DNA of 26,081 bases from a virus: positions 64,001 to 90,081 of the IMG/VR virus record IMGVR_UViG_3300033153_008361; one strand, 5' to 3'. Shown piece by piece: positions 16,142 to 23,408 of the stretch; within the stretch, counting starts at the first letter, position 1; each line of letters opens with the position of its first letter. The notes under the pieces were generated by a model. That model did not search any database, had not been told where the DNA came from, and worked only from the letters and a program-made list of their open reading frames with translations. Both the position numbers and the translations under genes were made by a program.

Positions 16142-16854
16142 TAGTCTATGTTCCTCATTCTTCGTGTCCGGTCCACTTCTAAATAACTCATCCATTCATC
16201 CAGGTTCATCGAACAAATACGCCGTGCCCTTTCTTCAAGGGGGACAGTTGCTAACTGTAAGTCCGAGAATTGCATCTGGGTCGCCCACTTGTTTTCCCAA
16301 TGCCGGACAACATTGTAAGCGCCATGACCGCCTTCGGCCGCGCTGAGGGCTTCCATCAGATCCTCATTGTTAAATTTAGCCTGAAACGAGTTTTTCAGAG
16401 TATAAACAATCAAGGCTAGGGTAAGTTGGGGAACTAAACCGGATTCGTAGAATTTACGGAAATCTTCTTCGGTTACAATCCGATTAAGATCGTCTTTTTC
16501 TACACAGTTTTGAAGGATGTAAGCGAGAACTTTTTCACCAAACTCAGCCGCAGACTCATCGCGCTCTTTATTATGCCATAATGCTGCTTCATATCGTTTA
16601 TGGTCTCTAAGCTGATACCACTCTGGCATGTCCTCAGTAATTTCATGCTCGGGGATGGAAGGCATTGTCGGAATTGGAGTGCCCGTTTCTTCGTACTTCT
16701 CTATTTTATATTCAGCCCACTTTATAATGTCCCCCATGAGATCCATCGGGTACAGAAAAGGACCGAGGTCTTGCCGCTCGATTACATCTAATTCAAAAAT
16801 ACCTAGTGTGCGGACGCTAAAGGGCTTACCATCGGACAAATAGACTTCCGCCAT
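16141..16854 (-). CDS. Probable tail assembly chaperone-like protein
   Basis: 237 residues from ATG 16854 with GGAAGG close upstream. The frame is open to an ATG at 16890, but that codon lies inside the terminator hairpin, so the shorter start is chosen. It begins EVYLSDGKPFSVRTLGIFELD, which resembles the start of phage proteins that carry the tail assembly chaperone fold, and continues as a helical, charged protein with FNNEDLMEALSAAEGGH and a C-terminal helix (LDEWMSYLEVDRTRRM). It is the first gene after the tail tube gene, separated from it by a terminator, which is the typical chaperone position. Sequence similarity to lambda gpG is not evident. Confidence 0.45.
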   Translation of the reverse strand: MAEVYLSDGKPFSVRTLGIFELDVIERQDLGPFLYPMDLMGDIIKWAEYKIEKYEETGTPIPTMPSIPEHEITEDMPEWYQLRDHKRYEAALWHNKERDESAAEFGEKVLAYILQNCVEKDDLNRIVTEEDFRKFYESGLVPQLTLALIVYTLKNSFQAKFNNEDLMEALSAAEGGHGAYNVVRHWENKWATQMQFSDLQLATVPLEERARRICSMNLDEWMSYLEVDRTRRMRNID

Positions 16855-16866
16855 TTTCCTTCCTTG

Positions 16867-16901
16867 AAAAAAAGGGCCGCCAAGACACACGGCGGCCCTT
16901 T
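16867..16901 (-). terminator. Intrinsic terminator after the tail tube gene
   Basis: On the minus strand an 11-bp perfect stem (AAAGGGCCGCC with GGCGGCCCTTT) around a 9-base loop is followed by a T run (seven T's counting those in the stem end). It lies 45 bases after the tail tube stop and about 12 bases before the next start codon. A weaker GCGCC/GGCGC hairpin (16927-16939) sits between stop and terminator. It should reduce transcription into the less abundant assembly and tape measure genes. Confidence 0.85.
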
Positions 16902-16945
16902 ATCGCTTCTATTCTACTGCTACTGAGCGCCTACGGCGCGATAGC

Positions 16946-18478
16946 TTATTGATTCGGTGACAACAGGTGCAAGACCGTGTTAGGTCCGGCGTCGGCAGCA
17001 CCGACAACCCACGCCCTGTTAGCATCAATCTCACTCCAATAAGCCTCGGCATAGCCAGCGTTGGTTCGCTCAACGATCTTTCGCCAGCTATTACCGCCGT
17101 CAATAGATTCGTGAACCTGACCAAGTGAGGCGGACGTGACAGAAACCCGGATGATCTGGCTATCACCGTTAATGAAACGGATACCGTTTTTCACAACGGT
17201 AAAGCCAGTTCCAAAGTCTTTCACCTGATCCCAATTGCCAGCTTCTCCAGCGAAATCGGGGCTCAGGTAAAGATATTGGTCATTCCCAGCTGCCAGTGTA
17301 CCATCAACAGCCTCAGAAATAGCCGTGAAATCTGCACCACCACTCGGGCCGTTGCGAATCTCGAATGTGCCAGTAGCATTACGCTCTCTGGCAATAAAAT
17401 TCGTTCCGCCGGCCGCCCAAATGGTTCGCCCATCAGGAGAAGCGGCAAAAGCATTTACCTGGACGCTGCCAGTGAAAACCGGGGCCATGGTGCCATCTTC
17501 GCCCTGCTGATCTTCAACAAAGATTTCAAAGGCATCGGTAGCCAGATACAGGCGGTCATGCTTAGCCCATAGCATCGCGGTGAGAATATCACCGACAGCC
17601 GTGCCACCGGTCAACGTCTTGGAGGTCCAGGACGAAACCGTTACGAGGTCGCCAAATGTGACATCAGCATACTCGTACTTGGCGAATGCGGCTGCATCAG
17701 TGATGCCCGTGCCAAGAATGACGCGGACAACATTGTCACCGAGCAATCGCAACTGAGCGAAAGCAACGTCCTCATCAATCGCCATCGGGTCAGTCGAAAA
17801 AGATGTGAACGTAGCCCCGCCATCACCAGAAATATAGGCTTTTGGAGCAGCCGAACCGGTTGGGGCTACACCCACAACCATGATCTGGTCAGCGCCAGGG
17901 TAGCCAGTTCCACACTCGTTACAATCCTCATCGGGGATCGCATCAATGGATAGGCCGTCATTGACTTCTGTGCTAACGGTCAGCGATGACAGACCGGTGC
18001 GGAGCACCAGCACAACGCCGCGGAACATCAGAGAACCGGACGCTTGCATTTGCGTACCATCAAACTCCAGAGACGGGCCGTCTCCAGGGCTATAAGTGGT
18101 CAGTTGACCACGGGACCAGTGATGAAGTTTGTCCCACACGAAAGGATTGTCCAGGACGCCACATTCGACCAATCGAAGCTGCAAATTGATCGGGCATTTC
18201 CTTTGCCACATTTCTTCAAGAATCGTCTGAGACGCCTTCTCAAAGATGGTGACGGTCAGGGTTGGCAGGTCGCCCGGAGCGGTTTCGTTGATGGCGATAA
18301 CCACCGGCTTACCATTTCGGTCCCTAGCATACACCGGGGCAAGGTTGACAACTGGAATGGACTTCCCGGTCAGGGACATGCCATCTTCGCCAACGGCGAA
18401 CGGAAGGAACGCCGTGCCCGATCCACTACTCTGGACCCACGCTACGGCTTCAGATTGCTTAACTACAGTCTCGGCCAT
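16946..18478 (-). CDS. Probable major tail (tube) protein with propeller-like C-terminal domain
   Basis: 510 residues. ATG 18478 has a strong AAGGAG upstream. The N-terminal 180 residues (GSGTAFLPFAVGEDGMSLTG, PTLTVTIFEKASQTILEEMW, then strands) have the size and beta-rich character of a siphophage tail tube subunit. From about residue 200 the protein changes to repeated strands with Asp-box-like motifs: ISGDGGATFTSF near 213, SPDGRTIWAAGG, LSPDFAGEAGNWDQV near 415 and SIDGGNSWRKIV near 456. These resemble BNR/Ycf48-type propeller blades. A Cys-rich linker DEDCNECGTG joins the parts. The strong ribosome binding site, its own terminator and its position before the chaperone and tape measure genes fit the most abundant tail protein. 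Alternative: a decoration protein, with the tube encoded outside the window. Confidence 0.65.
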   Translation of the reverse strand: MAETVVKQSEAVAWVQSSGSGTAFLPFAVGEDGMSLTGKSIPVVNLAPVYARDRNGKPVVIAINETAPGDLPTLTVTIFEKASQTILEEMWQRKCPINLQLRLVECGVLDNPFVWDKLHHWSRGQLTTYSPGDGPSLEFDGTQMQASGSLMFRGVVLVLRTGLSSLTVSTEVNDGLSIDAIPDEDCNECGTGYPGADQIMVVGVAPTGSAAPKAYISGDGGATFTSFSTDPMAIDEDVAFAQLRLLGDNVVRVILGTGITDAAAFAKYEYADVTFGDLVTVSSWTSKTLTGGTAVGDILTAMLWAKHDRLYLATDAFEIFVEDQQGEDGTMAPVFTGSVQVNAFAASPDGRTIWAAGGTNFIARERNATGTFEIRNGPSGGADFTAISEAVDGTLAAGNDQYLYLSPDFAGEAGNWDQVKDFGTGFTVVKNGIRFINGDSQIIRVSVTSASLGQVHESIDGGNSWRKIVERTNAGYAEAYWSEIDANRAWVVGAADAGPNTVLHLLSPNQ

Positions 18479-18481
18479 GAT

Positions 18482-18958
18482 TTAATTCTCCTTATTGTCT
18501 AAAGCCGTTTTCACGGCACTGACAAGACGCTCTTTTGTCGCCTCGCCAAATCCGGGCACATTTTCAATGCGCTCCCCACTATCTTTCATGACATCTCCAA
18601 CGGTTTCAATACGCGCTTCGGCCAATTTTTTGAGTTGACTTTCCGAGATGCCAAGAAGGTCTAGTGAGGCCAACAACGTTTCCTGAGTAACTGGCTCTCT
18701 TGCGGCCGCAGCCTGTGGTTCGGGCATTGTTGCCTGATCAATGACAGGAATATCCTGAGATTCGTCACGGATCGCCCGATTTAATTGGGAAACGACCTCA
18801 TACGTGCTATTTCCACAAAACCAGGGACGGCCATGCGTACCAGGAAGATTTTGCAACTGCTTCTGGTTGACGATCCCCATCCTGTCGAGTTGTGTAGCGA
18901 TGTCTTCCCTGCCGCTCAAGGAAGTTCGCTTTAGCAATTCTGACCAATTAAGACTCAT
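18482..18958 (-). CDS. Small protein with C-terminal helix-hairpin-helix (RNA polymerase alpha-CTD-like) domain
   Basis: 158 residues; ATG 18958 has a strong AAGGAG directly after the upstream terminator. The N-terminal part (1-70, LLKRTSLSGREDIATQLDRMGI, GRPWFCGNSTYEV) is unrecognised. An Ala/Glu/Pro linker follows. Residues about 95-153 (LDLLGISESQLKKLAEARI, ETVGDVMKDSGERIENVPGF, GEATKERLVSAVKTAL) follow the alpha-CTD pattern: hydrophobic first helix, tVGDl, then a P-G-F/L-G hairpin and closing helix. In alpha-CTD this fold binds UP-element DNA and activators; in other proteins HhH domains bind DNA without sequence specificity. Its place before the tail tube gene suggests a virion or assembly role, so its real function is open. 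Confidence 0.55.
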   Translation of the reverse strand: MSLNWSELLKRTSLSGREDIATQLDRMGIVNQKQLQNLPGTHGRPWFCGNSTYEVVSQLNRAIRDESQDIPVIDQATMPEPQAAAAREPVTQETLLASLDLLGISESQLKKLAEARIETVGDVMKDSGERIENVPGFGEATKERLVSAVKTALDNKEN

Positions 18959-18970
18959 AGGCTTCTCCTT

Positions 18971-19000
18971 AAAACAAAAAACGCCACCTAATGGTGGCGC
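18971..19000 (-). terminator. Intrinsic terminator ahead of the HhH / tail tube genes
   Basis: On the minus strand the perfect stem CGCCACC, loop ATTA, GGTGGCG is followed by TTTTTTGTTTT. The T run abuts the AAGGAG of the next gene. It would stop transcripts coming from the fibre, enzyme and connector genes to its right. It also lies only about 30 bases after the start site predicted for the promoter at 19037-19066. Confidence 0.88.
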
Positions 19001-19002
19001 TC

Positions 19003-19031
19003 CAATTGACGCTCAAACTCTAATTCAATTG
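19003..19031 (-). other. Leader hairpin between promoter and terminator
   Basis: The 7-bp inverted repeat CAATTGA (19025-19031, minus strand) and TCAATTG (19003-19009) encloses a 15-base loop. It falls within the short leader expected between the promoter-like sequence and the terminator. It could be an operator or an RNA element acting on the terminator; it does not share bases with the terminator stem. Confidence 0.3.
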
Positions 19032-19036
19032 TGTCC

Positions 19037-19066
19037 AGTATAAACCGGCTATATTGCCTCTGTCAA
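19037..19066 (-). promoter_or_regulatory. Sigma70-like promoter sequence before the tail tube segment
   Basis: The minus strand has a perfect -35 TTGACA (19061-19066), an 18-base spacer and TATACT (19037-19042, 5 of 6 matches). The -35 abuts the end of the upstream gene. Transcription should start near 19030 and run into the terminator at 18971-19000 before reaching the HhH gene, which implies attenuation, read-through, or that the promoter is fortuitous. Confidence 0.5.
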
Positions 19067-19067
19067 A

Positions 19068-19571
19068 TCAGGATTTCAGATCAAGGGCGAATTGCCGATC
19101 CCCGCCCTGAGCTTCATTAACACCTGCGGTGTTACTCCATAGCTTAACAAACAACGATCCGGTCAACTCAGAGGGTAGATTATAAGCCCGATCTGCTACC
19201 GGGCCACTTATAACGACCAAATTACCTAACCTGTCATATAGTGGTTGATAAGTGCCATCTGAGCTTGCCGAAACTAGAAAGCCAATGTCGGCCGCGGTCC
19301 AGGTAGCAGGCATATGAAGCAGGCCGGCAAAATTTGGATAAAATCTAAAGATGCCGGACTCAACAAAATCGACCAGCGCCCAATAGGTTGTCCAGCTTCC
19401 GCCTACCCCTGGCTCATCACCGGCCGCAGCCGTATGATCCAGGATGCACACGTAGGTCTCGCCGCCATTAGTGACAGCATCATCGACTACGTAATCCGTG
19501 GTTACAACCCACGCGCCTCGTAAAGTATTGCCTTCTATAAGGACGTTTCCTACTTCGCTTTCACGGTTCAT
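19068..19571 (-). CDS. Virion protein: decoration-like domain with inserted chitin-binding-like module
   Basis: 167 residues. The C-terminal half (LLHMPATWTAADIGFLVSAS, DGTYQPLYDRLGNLV, FVKLWSNTAG, GGDRQFALDL) is a clear paralogue of the next-upstream gene and belongs to a beta-sandwich type often found among phage connector or decoration genes. The N-terminal part (residues about 14-55: [42 protein letters not shown]) is a small carbohydrate-binding-like module of the ChtBD3/CBM5-12 type with aromatic residues that could stack on sugar. The same module, nearly identical in DNA over part of its length, is found in the collagen-like fibre gene. The start overlaps the upstream stop as ATGA. Confidence 0.6.
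   Translation of the reverse strand: MNRESEVGNVLIEGNTLRGAWVVTTDYVVDDAVTNGGETYVCILDHTAAAGDEPGVGGSWTTYWALVDFVESGIFRFYPNFAGLLHMPATWTAADIGFLVSASSDGTYQPLYDRLGNLVVISGPVADRAYNLPSELTGSLFVKLWSNTAGVNEAQGGDRQFALDLKS
19387..19480 (-). repeat. Duplicated chitin-binding-like module, copy in the decoration-like gene
   Basis: This is the second copy of the module described at 25002-25105. The two copies share the identical 17-base core at the GGSWTT codons and show lower but clear similarity over the rest. The paralogous gene immediately upstream lacks the module, so it looks inserted. Confidence 0.7.
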
Positions 19572-19921
19572 GTTTTCATGTCCACAATGAGATCGCGGTC
19601 CGCGCCCTGATTCACGCCGGCACCGCCAGATTGACTCCAGAGTTTTACAAACCGGGCTGCCAGAACTTCAACCGGGATAGCATGAGTTTGGTCAGCGGCC
19701 GGACTAGCGATTTCGACAAGAGCGCCAGCGTCATCATAGAGCGGCTGATACGTCCCATCTAACTCGGATGACACCTGGAAGCCGAGATCGGCAGCGGTCC
19801 ATACTGCCGGGAAATGGATGAGGCCATAAGCATGATCGTGGTAGCTGACAACCCCTGATAATGCTGTGCCATTAGGAATGGTTGTAGGATAAGAATAACT
19901 TTGACGTTTTGCTGGCAACAT
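19568..19921 (-). CDS. Virion protein, decoration/connector-like, paralogue of its downstream neighbour
   Basis: 117 residues. It shares with the downstream gene GL.H.PA.WTAAD.GF.VS, DGTYQPLYD, an A.RFVKLWS-type strand and a GADRDLIVD end, i.e. one beta-sandwich domain (residues about 32-117). The family pattern (WT.AdigF..S.DG.y.plYd...vkLrS...vnQ...R) is common in phages and prophages near head-tail genes, usually annotated only as hypothetical. The N-terminus YSYPTTIPNGTALSG lacks the chitin-binding-like insert. ATG is one base after the upstream stop. A virion surface role is inferred from context. Confidence 0.6.
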   Translation of the reverse strand: MLPAKRQSYSYPTTIPNGTALSGVVSYHDHAYGLIHFPAVWTAADLGFQVSSELDGTYQPLYDDAGALVEIASPAADQTHAIPVEVLAARFVKLWSQSGGAGVNQGADRDLIVDMKT

Positions 19922-19922
19922 A

Positions 19923-21113
19923 CTAATACCCTCTCAGAAAAGATGATCGACGGCGGTTCTTTTTCCGCCGGCCGGTCAACAGTCCACCGGCTGCTACAGG
20001 TTGATTAAAATTCGGTCGTTTCAAATATTTGTCTACTAGCCGCTGCACCGTCATTCCAGCTATAGTCGGCCCATATCGTAATCGAGTAGAAAAGTCAGTG
20101 CTGTGGCCAGGATCGAGCTCCAGCATTTCCTTAACAAAAGTTTTGTCACAACCCCTTGGTTTTACAGGTGTCCGGTTGGCATGAACTAGCGCCAACAAAA
20201 CGACCGCTTGTTCTAGGCCGGGATCCATGTAGGCCCCGTCGCCAAATACCGTAGCATAATTGATGCGAATTTGCTTTCCCGCGCATGAGCAAAAATTACC
20301 AGTATCACACTCGATACAGACAATGCCTTCCGTCGCATCTTCCAGGGTTAAGGTATAGGTTGAAGAAGCCTCATCACACCCGCATTCCCCCACCACTTCG
20401 TAAGCTAAATCGGCATCTACTTGTCCAGAACGCCACTTTACGGCCGTAATGAAATTGCCTTGCTCAGCTACGGTGTTTTCGGTTTCATCAACATCAGGCT
20501 TAACCAACTGATACAGAGGCCAGGTCAGGCGATAGCCATCCTCTCCCCCGCCGCATGTTGCTGTAAGACGGTTGACAATCGGAGCTTGTAGCGTTTGCAA
20601 TCCCCGGTATACATCTAAAACCGCATCAGGATAAGAGACCTGGGCATCGGTAATTGTTCCCGGTGTCAATTGGCTATCACAAAGGTCTATGTAACCCTCG
20701 GCTACATCCACGTCCCAATCAATGGTCAAATTGACCTCGGCCCAATCTGTATATACTTGCTGTCCTAAATAAGATACGGGCGCTTGGCGCAAGCGGATTC
20801 TTGTTTTCAGGTCGTGCAATTCGTCAAGATGGGCCTCGGGGCAAAGGGGAGCGCCAAGGTCACGCTTAATCTCAGCATGAGCCGTGCGGAGTTTATCGAT
20901 CCAGCCTTCACGCTGGTATACCTTCCACCATACGTCACAGTAGTCCGGGCTCTTTAATCCATAGGCCCCTGTTTTCATGCCCAACATCAGGAGTTCGAGC
21001 GAACGATCATAAGGGACACAGGCGGCCGGTATAGCATCCGGGATTGCGGCCGAAGGTAAGCCACCGCCTATGGGTGTTCCAGTTCCTACGCCAGGATCGG
21101 TATCTTGTGCCAT
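19923..21113 (-). CDS. Unrecognised virion protein with cysteine cluster and basic C-terminus
   Basis: 396 residues. The N-terminus is Gly/Pro-rich (GVGTGTPIGGGLPSAAIP). The middle contains helical parts and the segment YPDAVLDVYRGLQTLQAPIVNRLT. A cluster of six cysteines, CGC (244-246), CIEC (266-269) and CSC (275-277), could bind zinc or form disulfides. The C-terminal part has a DKYLKRPNFNQP segment and ends RRKKNRRRSSFLRGY, which would suit contact with nucleic acid or an acidic partner. ATG overlaps the upstream stop (TAATG). Position before the decoration-like genes suggests a head-tail or neck component, but no family is recognised. Confidence 0.5.
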   Translation of the reverse strand: MAQDTDPGVGTGTPIGGGLPSAAIPDAIPAACVPYDRSLELLMLGMKTGAYGLKSPDYCDVWWKVYQREGWIDKLRTAHAEIKRDLGAPLCPEAHLDELHDLKTRIRLRQAPVSYLGQQVYTDWAEVNLTIDWDVDVAEGYIDLCDSQLTPGTITDAQVSYPDAVLDVYRGLQTLQAPIVNRLTATCGGGEDGYRLTWPLYQLVKPDVDETENTVAEQGNFITAVKWRSGQVDADLAYEVVGECGCDEASSTYTLTLEDATEGIVCIECDTGNFCSCAGKQIRINYATVFGDGAYMDPGLEQAVVLLALVHANRTPVKPRGCDKTFVKEMLELDPGHSTDFSTRLRYGPTIAGMTVQRLVDKYLKRPNFNQPVAAGGLLTGRRKKNRRRSSFLRGY

Positions 21114-21688
21114 TACGTAACCACCTCTGTATCAGGATTGTTAAAATCAATCCCGCCTCGTTTACGCCAAATGTACCATGTTCCGGGGTCTAGCCGAGCA
21201 TAGTTCCCGTAAGCGTCTCTGGCTTCGCCAAGAGCATTAGTCCAACCAACCCAATAAATATCAGTCCCGGCCGCATCTCGATAGATTTCTACCTTAACGC
21301 CCTCAATTGGGTTAGATGTTCCTTCATAGTATACGATATATTCAAACTCGACAGAAGTGCCAAGAGGGATATTCTCCAATCCGACGCTGCCATTAATCCA
21401 ATCTTGGTCCAGGGAAGCAACCCCCGTATACCGAGCCGATGCGAAGTAGTTGTAAAGGTCAAGATCAGCATTAGGATATTTCCGAAGATAGGCCCCGACC
21501 TTAGACATCTCGGCCGTAGGATTAACGGCTACCGTATCACTGTTCCAAATAACAGTTTCAGCAAGTGTGTCCCGGTCCTGAGCTACTAAGAAAAACTCAA
21601 TGTCGGCCAGGGTAAGGCCGGTAGCCGGTTCGCCAGGACCTAACGCCCCGTTAAAAGTAAATCTTGCTGAGATGGTAAGATCAGTCAT
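21113..21688 (-). CDS. Beta-rich virion protein with transthyretin-like C-terminal domain
   Basis: 191 residues. The N-terminal part begins TDLTISARFTFNGALGPGEPATGLTLADIEFFL, a pattern seen in phage proteins with an Ig-like or transthyretin-like fold. The C-terminal part (about 112-187: VEFEYIVYYEGTSNPIEGVK, VEIYRDAAG, WTNALGEARD, LDPGTWYIWRKRGGIDF) has the layout of prealbumin or carboxypeptidase-regulatory-like domains: a V.V....G....G.T...G......L..G.Y......G pattern. It follows the glycosyltransferase gene by two bases and is coupled to the next gene. Function unknown; a virion or fibre-associated role is inferred. Confidence 0.5.
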   Translation of the reverse strand: MTDLTISARFTFNGALGPGEPATGLTLADIEFFLVAQDRDTLAETVIWNSDTVAVNPTAEMSKVGAYLRKYPNADLDLYNYFASARYTGVASLDQDWINGSVGLENIPLGTSVEFEYIVYYEGTSNPIEGVKVEIYRDAAGTDIYWVGWTNALGEARDAYGNYARLDPGTWYIWRKRGGIDFNNPDTEVVT

Positions 21689-21690
21689 GA

Positions 21691-22881
21691 TTACACACCC
21701 TCGACATATGACCAGCCCCGTTCGGGCTTTTCATGCAAAGAAGAAACGGAAAGATAATTTTGATAAACGTCATCAAACCATTTTTGGAATTCCCATTGGA
21801 CATTTTTCATTAAGTAACGTTCCGCATGGGCCCGGATCTCGGCCGGGTCAAGGTCGCCAACACTTCGAGCCGCTTTGACCATATCATCTAACGTATTACA
21901 TAAAAACCCGGTCCGGCCGTGGATGACAGTCTCCGGGAACACTCCGAAGTTGGTTGTTATTACTGGAGTGCCACAAAGCTGAGCCTCAACATTAACCCCG
22001 CCAAAGGCTTCCAGGTATTGGGTTGGAACAAAGACAGCTTTAGCCTTTCCCATTAACTCAGCCCGGAGTTCCGGCCCTGCGAATCCCACATACTTACACC
22101 AAAATGGGAGAGATTTTAATGGTAGCTCAGGGTCTGTTTGTCCGGCTAGGAACAACTTTCCCCCGACATGACCGACTGTCTGAATAGCCCAACGAACACC
22201 CTTCCTCGGTATGATGCGGCCGATGAACAGGAAGTAATCTTCTTTGTTGGGCTCAAATGGAAAATGTTTTTCCTCGAAATAATTGGGGATGACCCGATCA
22301 TAAACCGCGCCATTAACACTTTTCCACGGGTCTGCACTTCCATAAGTGAAGTTCTGGAGATAGGAACTTTCAAAGGCTCGGAAGCTACAGTAAGAGCCCC
22401 GGTAGCCTATTCCAGGTTCGAGCGTCAAGTAAAGTCCGACAGCATCAGCTATGGGTTTTTGATACCGTCCCTGTGTCAGAAGCAAAAAGTCACTTGGTCG
22501 CTTTCGTTTATTGATGGCCTCACTAGCTTGTTTATAATACTTCACTGTGAGCGAGGTTCTAGGGGCATTAAAATCATGCCTGAATCCACCAGTGCGGTAG
22601 TCATAGCCAATACTAAATCGGTTATCACCATCTCCCCATTGGAAACGAATGTTGCTCAGGGTATGAGTCTCTATGAACTCAGTACACGGCGCGTCCGATC
22701 CTTCCGCGCCATACAAAAAGACCTCATGACCGAGGTCCAAAAGCATTTTGCTGAGTTTCACTATTTTCTGAGTGAAGGCACATCCCATGTATCGCTCGGA
22801 GACTGGAAGGTGAACCAACCCGAGCAGGTGGAAACGATATTGGCGTTTGACTTTGGTAGCGACAGGAATGTTGAATGTCAA
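21691..22881 (-). CDS. Glycosyltransferase, GT4-like (GT-B fold)
   Basis: 396 residues. It transfers a sugar from an activated donor; acceptor and sugar cannot be read from sequence. Seen: an N-terminal half with HLLGLVHLPVSERYMGCAFT and LLDLGHEVFLYGAEG (Rossmann strand and loop), then FLFIGRIIPRKGV (219-229, donor-binding Arg222 and Lys227) and a perfect EX7E motif EAFGGVNVE (E291, E299) followed by GTPVITTNFGVFPETV, all hallmarks of GT4-type retaining enzymes. Start is TTG 22881 overlapping the sulfotransferase stop as TTGA, with AAAGGAG 11 bases upstream; the next methionine is residue 32. Being in one run with a sulfotransferase and methyltransferase after a collagen-like fibre suggests it glycosylates a virion protein. 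Modification of DNA or host glycans is less likely but possible. Confidence 0.85.
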   Translation of the reverse strand: MTFNIPVATKVKRQYRFHLLGLVHLPVSERYMGCAFTQKIVKLSKMLLDLGHEVFLYGAEGSDAPCTEFIETHTLSNIRFQWGDGDNRFSIGYDYRTGGFRHDFNAPRTSLTVKYYKQASEAINKRKRPSDFLLLTQGRYQKPIADAVGLYLTLEPGIGYRGSYCSFRAFESSYLQNFTYGSADPWKSVNGAVYDRVIPNYFEEKHFPFEPNKEDYFLFIGRIIPRKGVRWAIQTVGHVGGKLFLAGQTDPELPLKSLPFWCKYVGFAGPELRAELMGKAKAVFVPTQYLEAFGGVNVEAQLCGTPVITTNFGVFPETVIHGRTGFLCNTLDDMVKAARSVGDLDPAEIRAHAERYLMKNVQWEFQKWFDDVYQNYLSVSSLHEKPERGWSYVEGV

Positions 22882-23408
22882 AGACCCATGAACTCCTTTA
22901 CGGCGCTGATAATGCGCCGTGCATACTCTTTTGCCAGATGACCACCATCCCCCGCGGCCGAGATTTGGCCCTTACGTTTCAGGCTTGCGGCCGTAAGCTC
23001 GGGTCGTCTAAATACACAAATAAGGTACACATCTCCAAGCAAAAAGTCAAGATAGGAACGGACTGTCAGGGCCATACGCGGGTCTTTGAACCCCACCAAA
23101 GGGTATTCTTCTGTCGGCATCATCAGAAGTTCATACATATCCTGTATCTCGGCTGAGCGTAACGCCCCAGCTGCAAGCATCGCCGCCTCTGCTGGTGGAT
23201 CATACCAAACCCCGCCGGCCGCCTGAATGATGTCCCTGTTAAATCGAGCACCACGGCCGTTCTCAGTCCGCCAGCCACCGGTCTTAAAATCGACCCCGGC
23301 CGATCGTAACGAGTCAGCCACGAAAGAAGTGCCCGACCGATGAGCCCCTAAGACAATGTAGGTCTTAGGCGACTCCAACGTGAAATCGTTCCCCGACAAA
23401 TATCCCAT
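22878..23408 (-). CDS. Sulfotransferase family protein
   Basis: 176 residues, compact for the family. Seen: the 5'-phosphosulfate loop YIVLGAHRSGTSFVADSL (17-34, GAHRSGTS); a KDPR motif (GFKDPRMALTVRSYLDFL, 106-123) common in bacterial sulfotransferases; and the 3'-phosphate-binding-type segment YLICVFRRPELTAASLKRK (128-146, RRP and following Ser142). These enzymes move sulfate from PAPS to hydroxyls of sugars or proteins. It overlaps the methyltransferase gene by 44 bases and the glycosyltransferase gene by 4, so the three are translated together. GGAAG lies nine bases before ATG 23408. The protein ends at MGL soon after the last helix, so C-terminal elements present in larger relatives are absent. 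Confidence 0.78.
   Translation of the reverse strand: MGYLSGNDFTLESPKTYIVLGAHRSGTSFVADSLRSAGVDFKTGGWRTENGRGARFNRDIIQAAGGVWYDPPAEAAMLAAGALRSAEIQDMYELLMMPTEEYPLVGFKDPRMALTVRSYLDFLLGDVYLICVFRRPELTAASLKRKGQISAAGDGGHLAKEYARRIISAVKEFMGL

Noticed and set aside
16141-16195. Classical -1 frameshift between the genes at 16141-16854 and 15647-16141
   Set aside because: The second frame is -1 relative to the first and overlaps by 55 bases, but no X XXY YYZ slippery heptamer is present in the overlap, and the TAATG junction explains coupling.
16855-16890. Upstream ATG at 16890 as start of the gene at 16141-16854
   Set aside because: It would place the first codons inside the terminator hairpin; ATG 16854 has a well-placed GGAAGG.
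22168-22941. Plus-strand frame of 257 codons
   Set aside because: It is antisense to the glycosyltransferase, whose motifs and operon context are convincing; the plus-strand product has no recognisable features.
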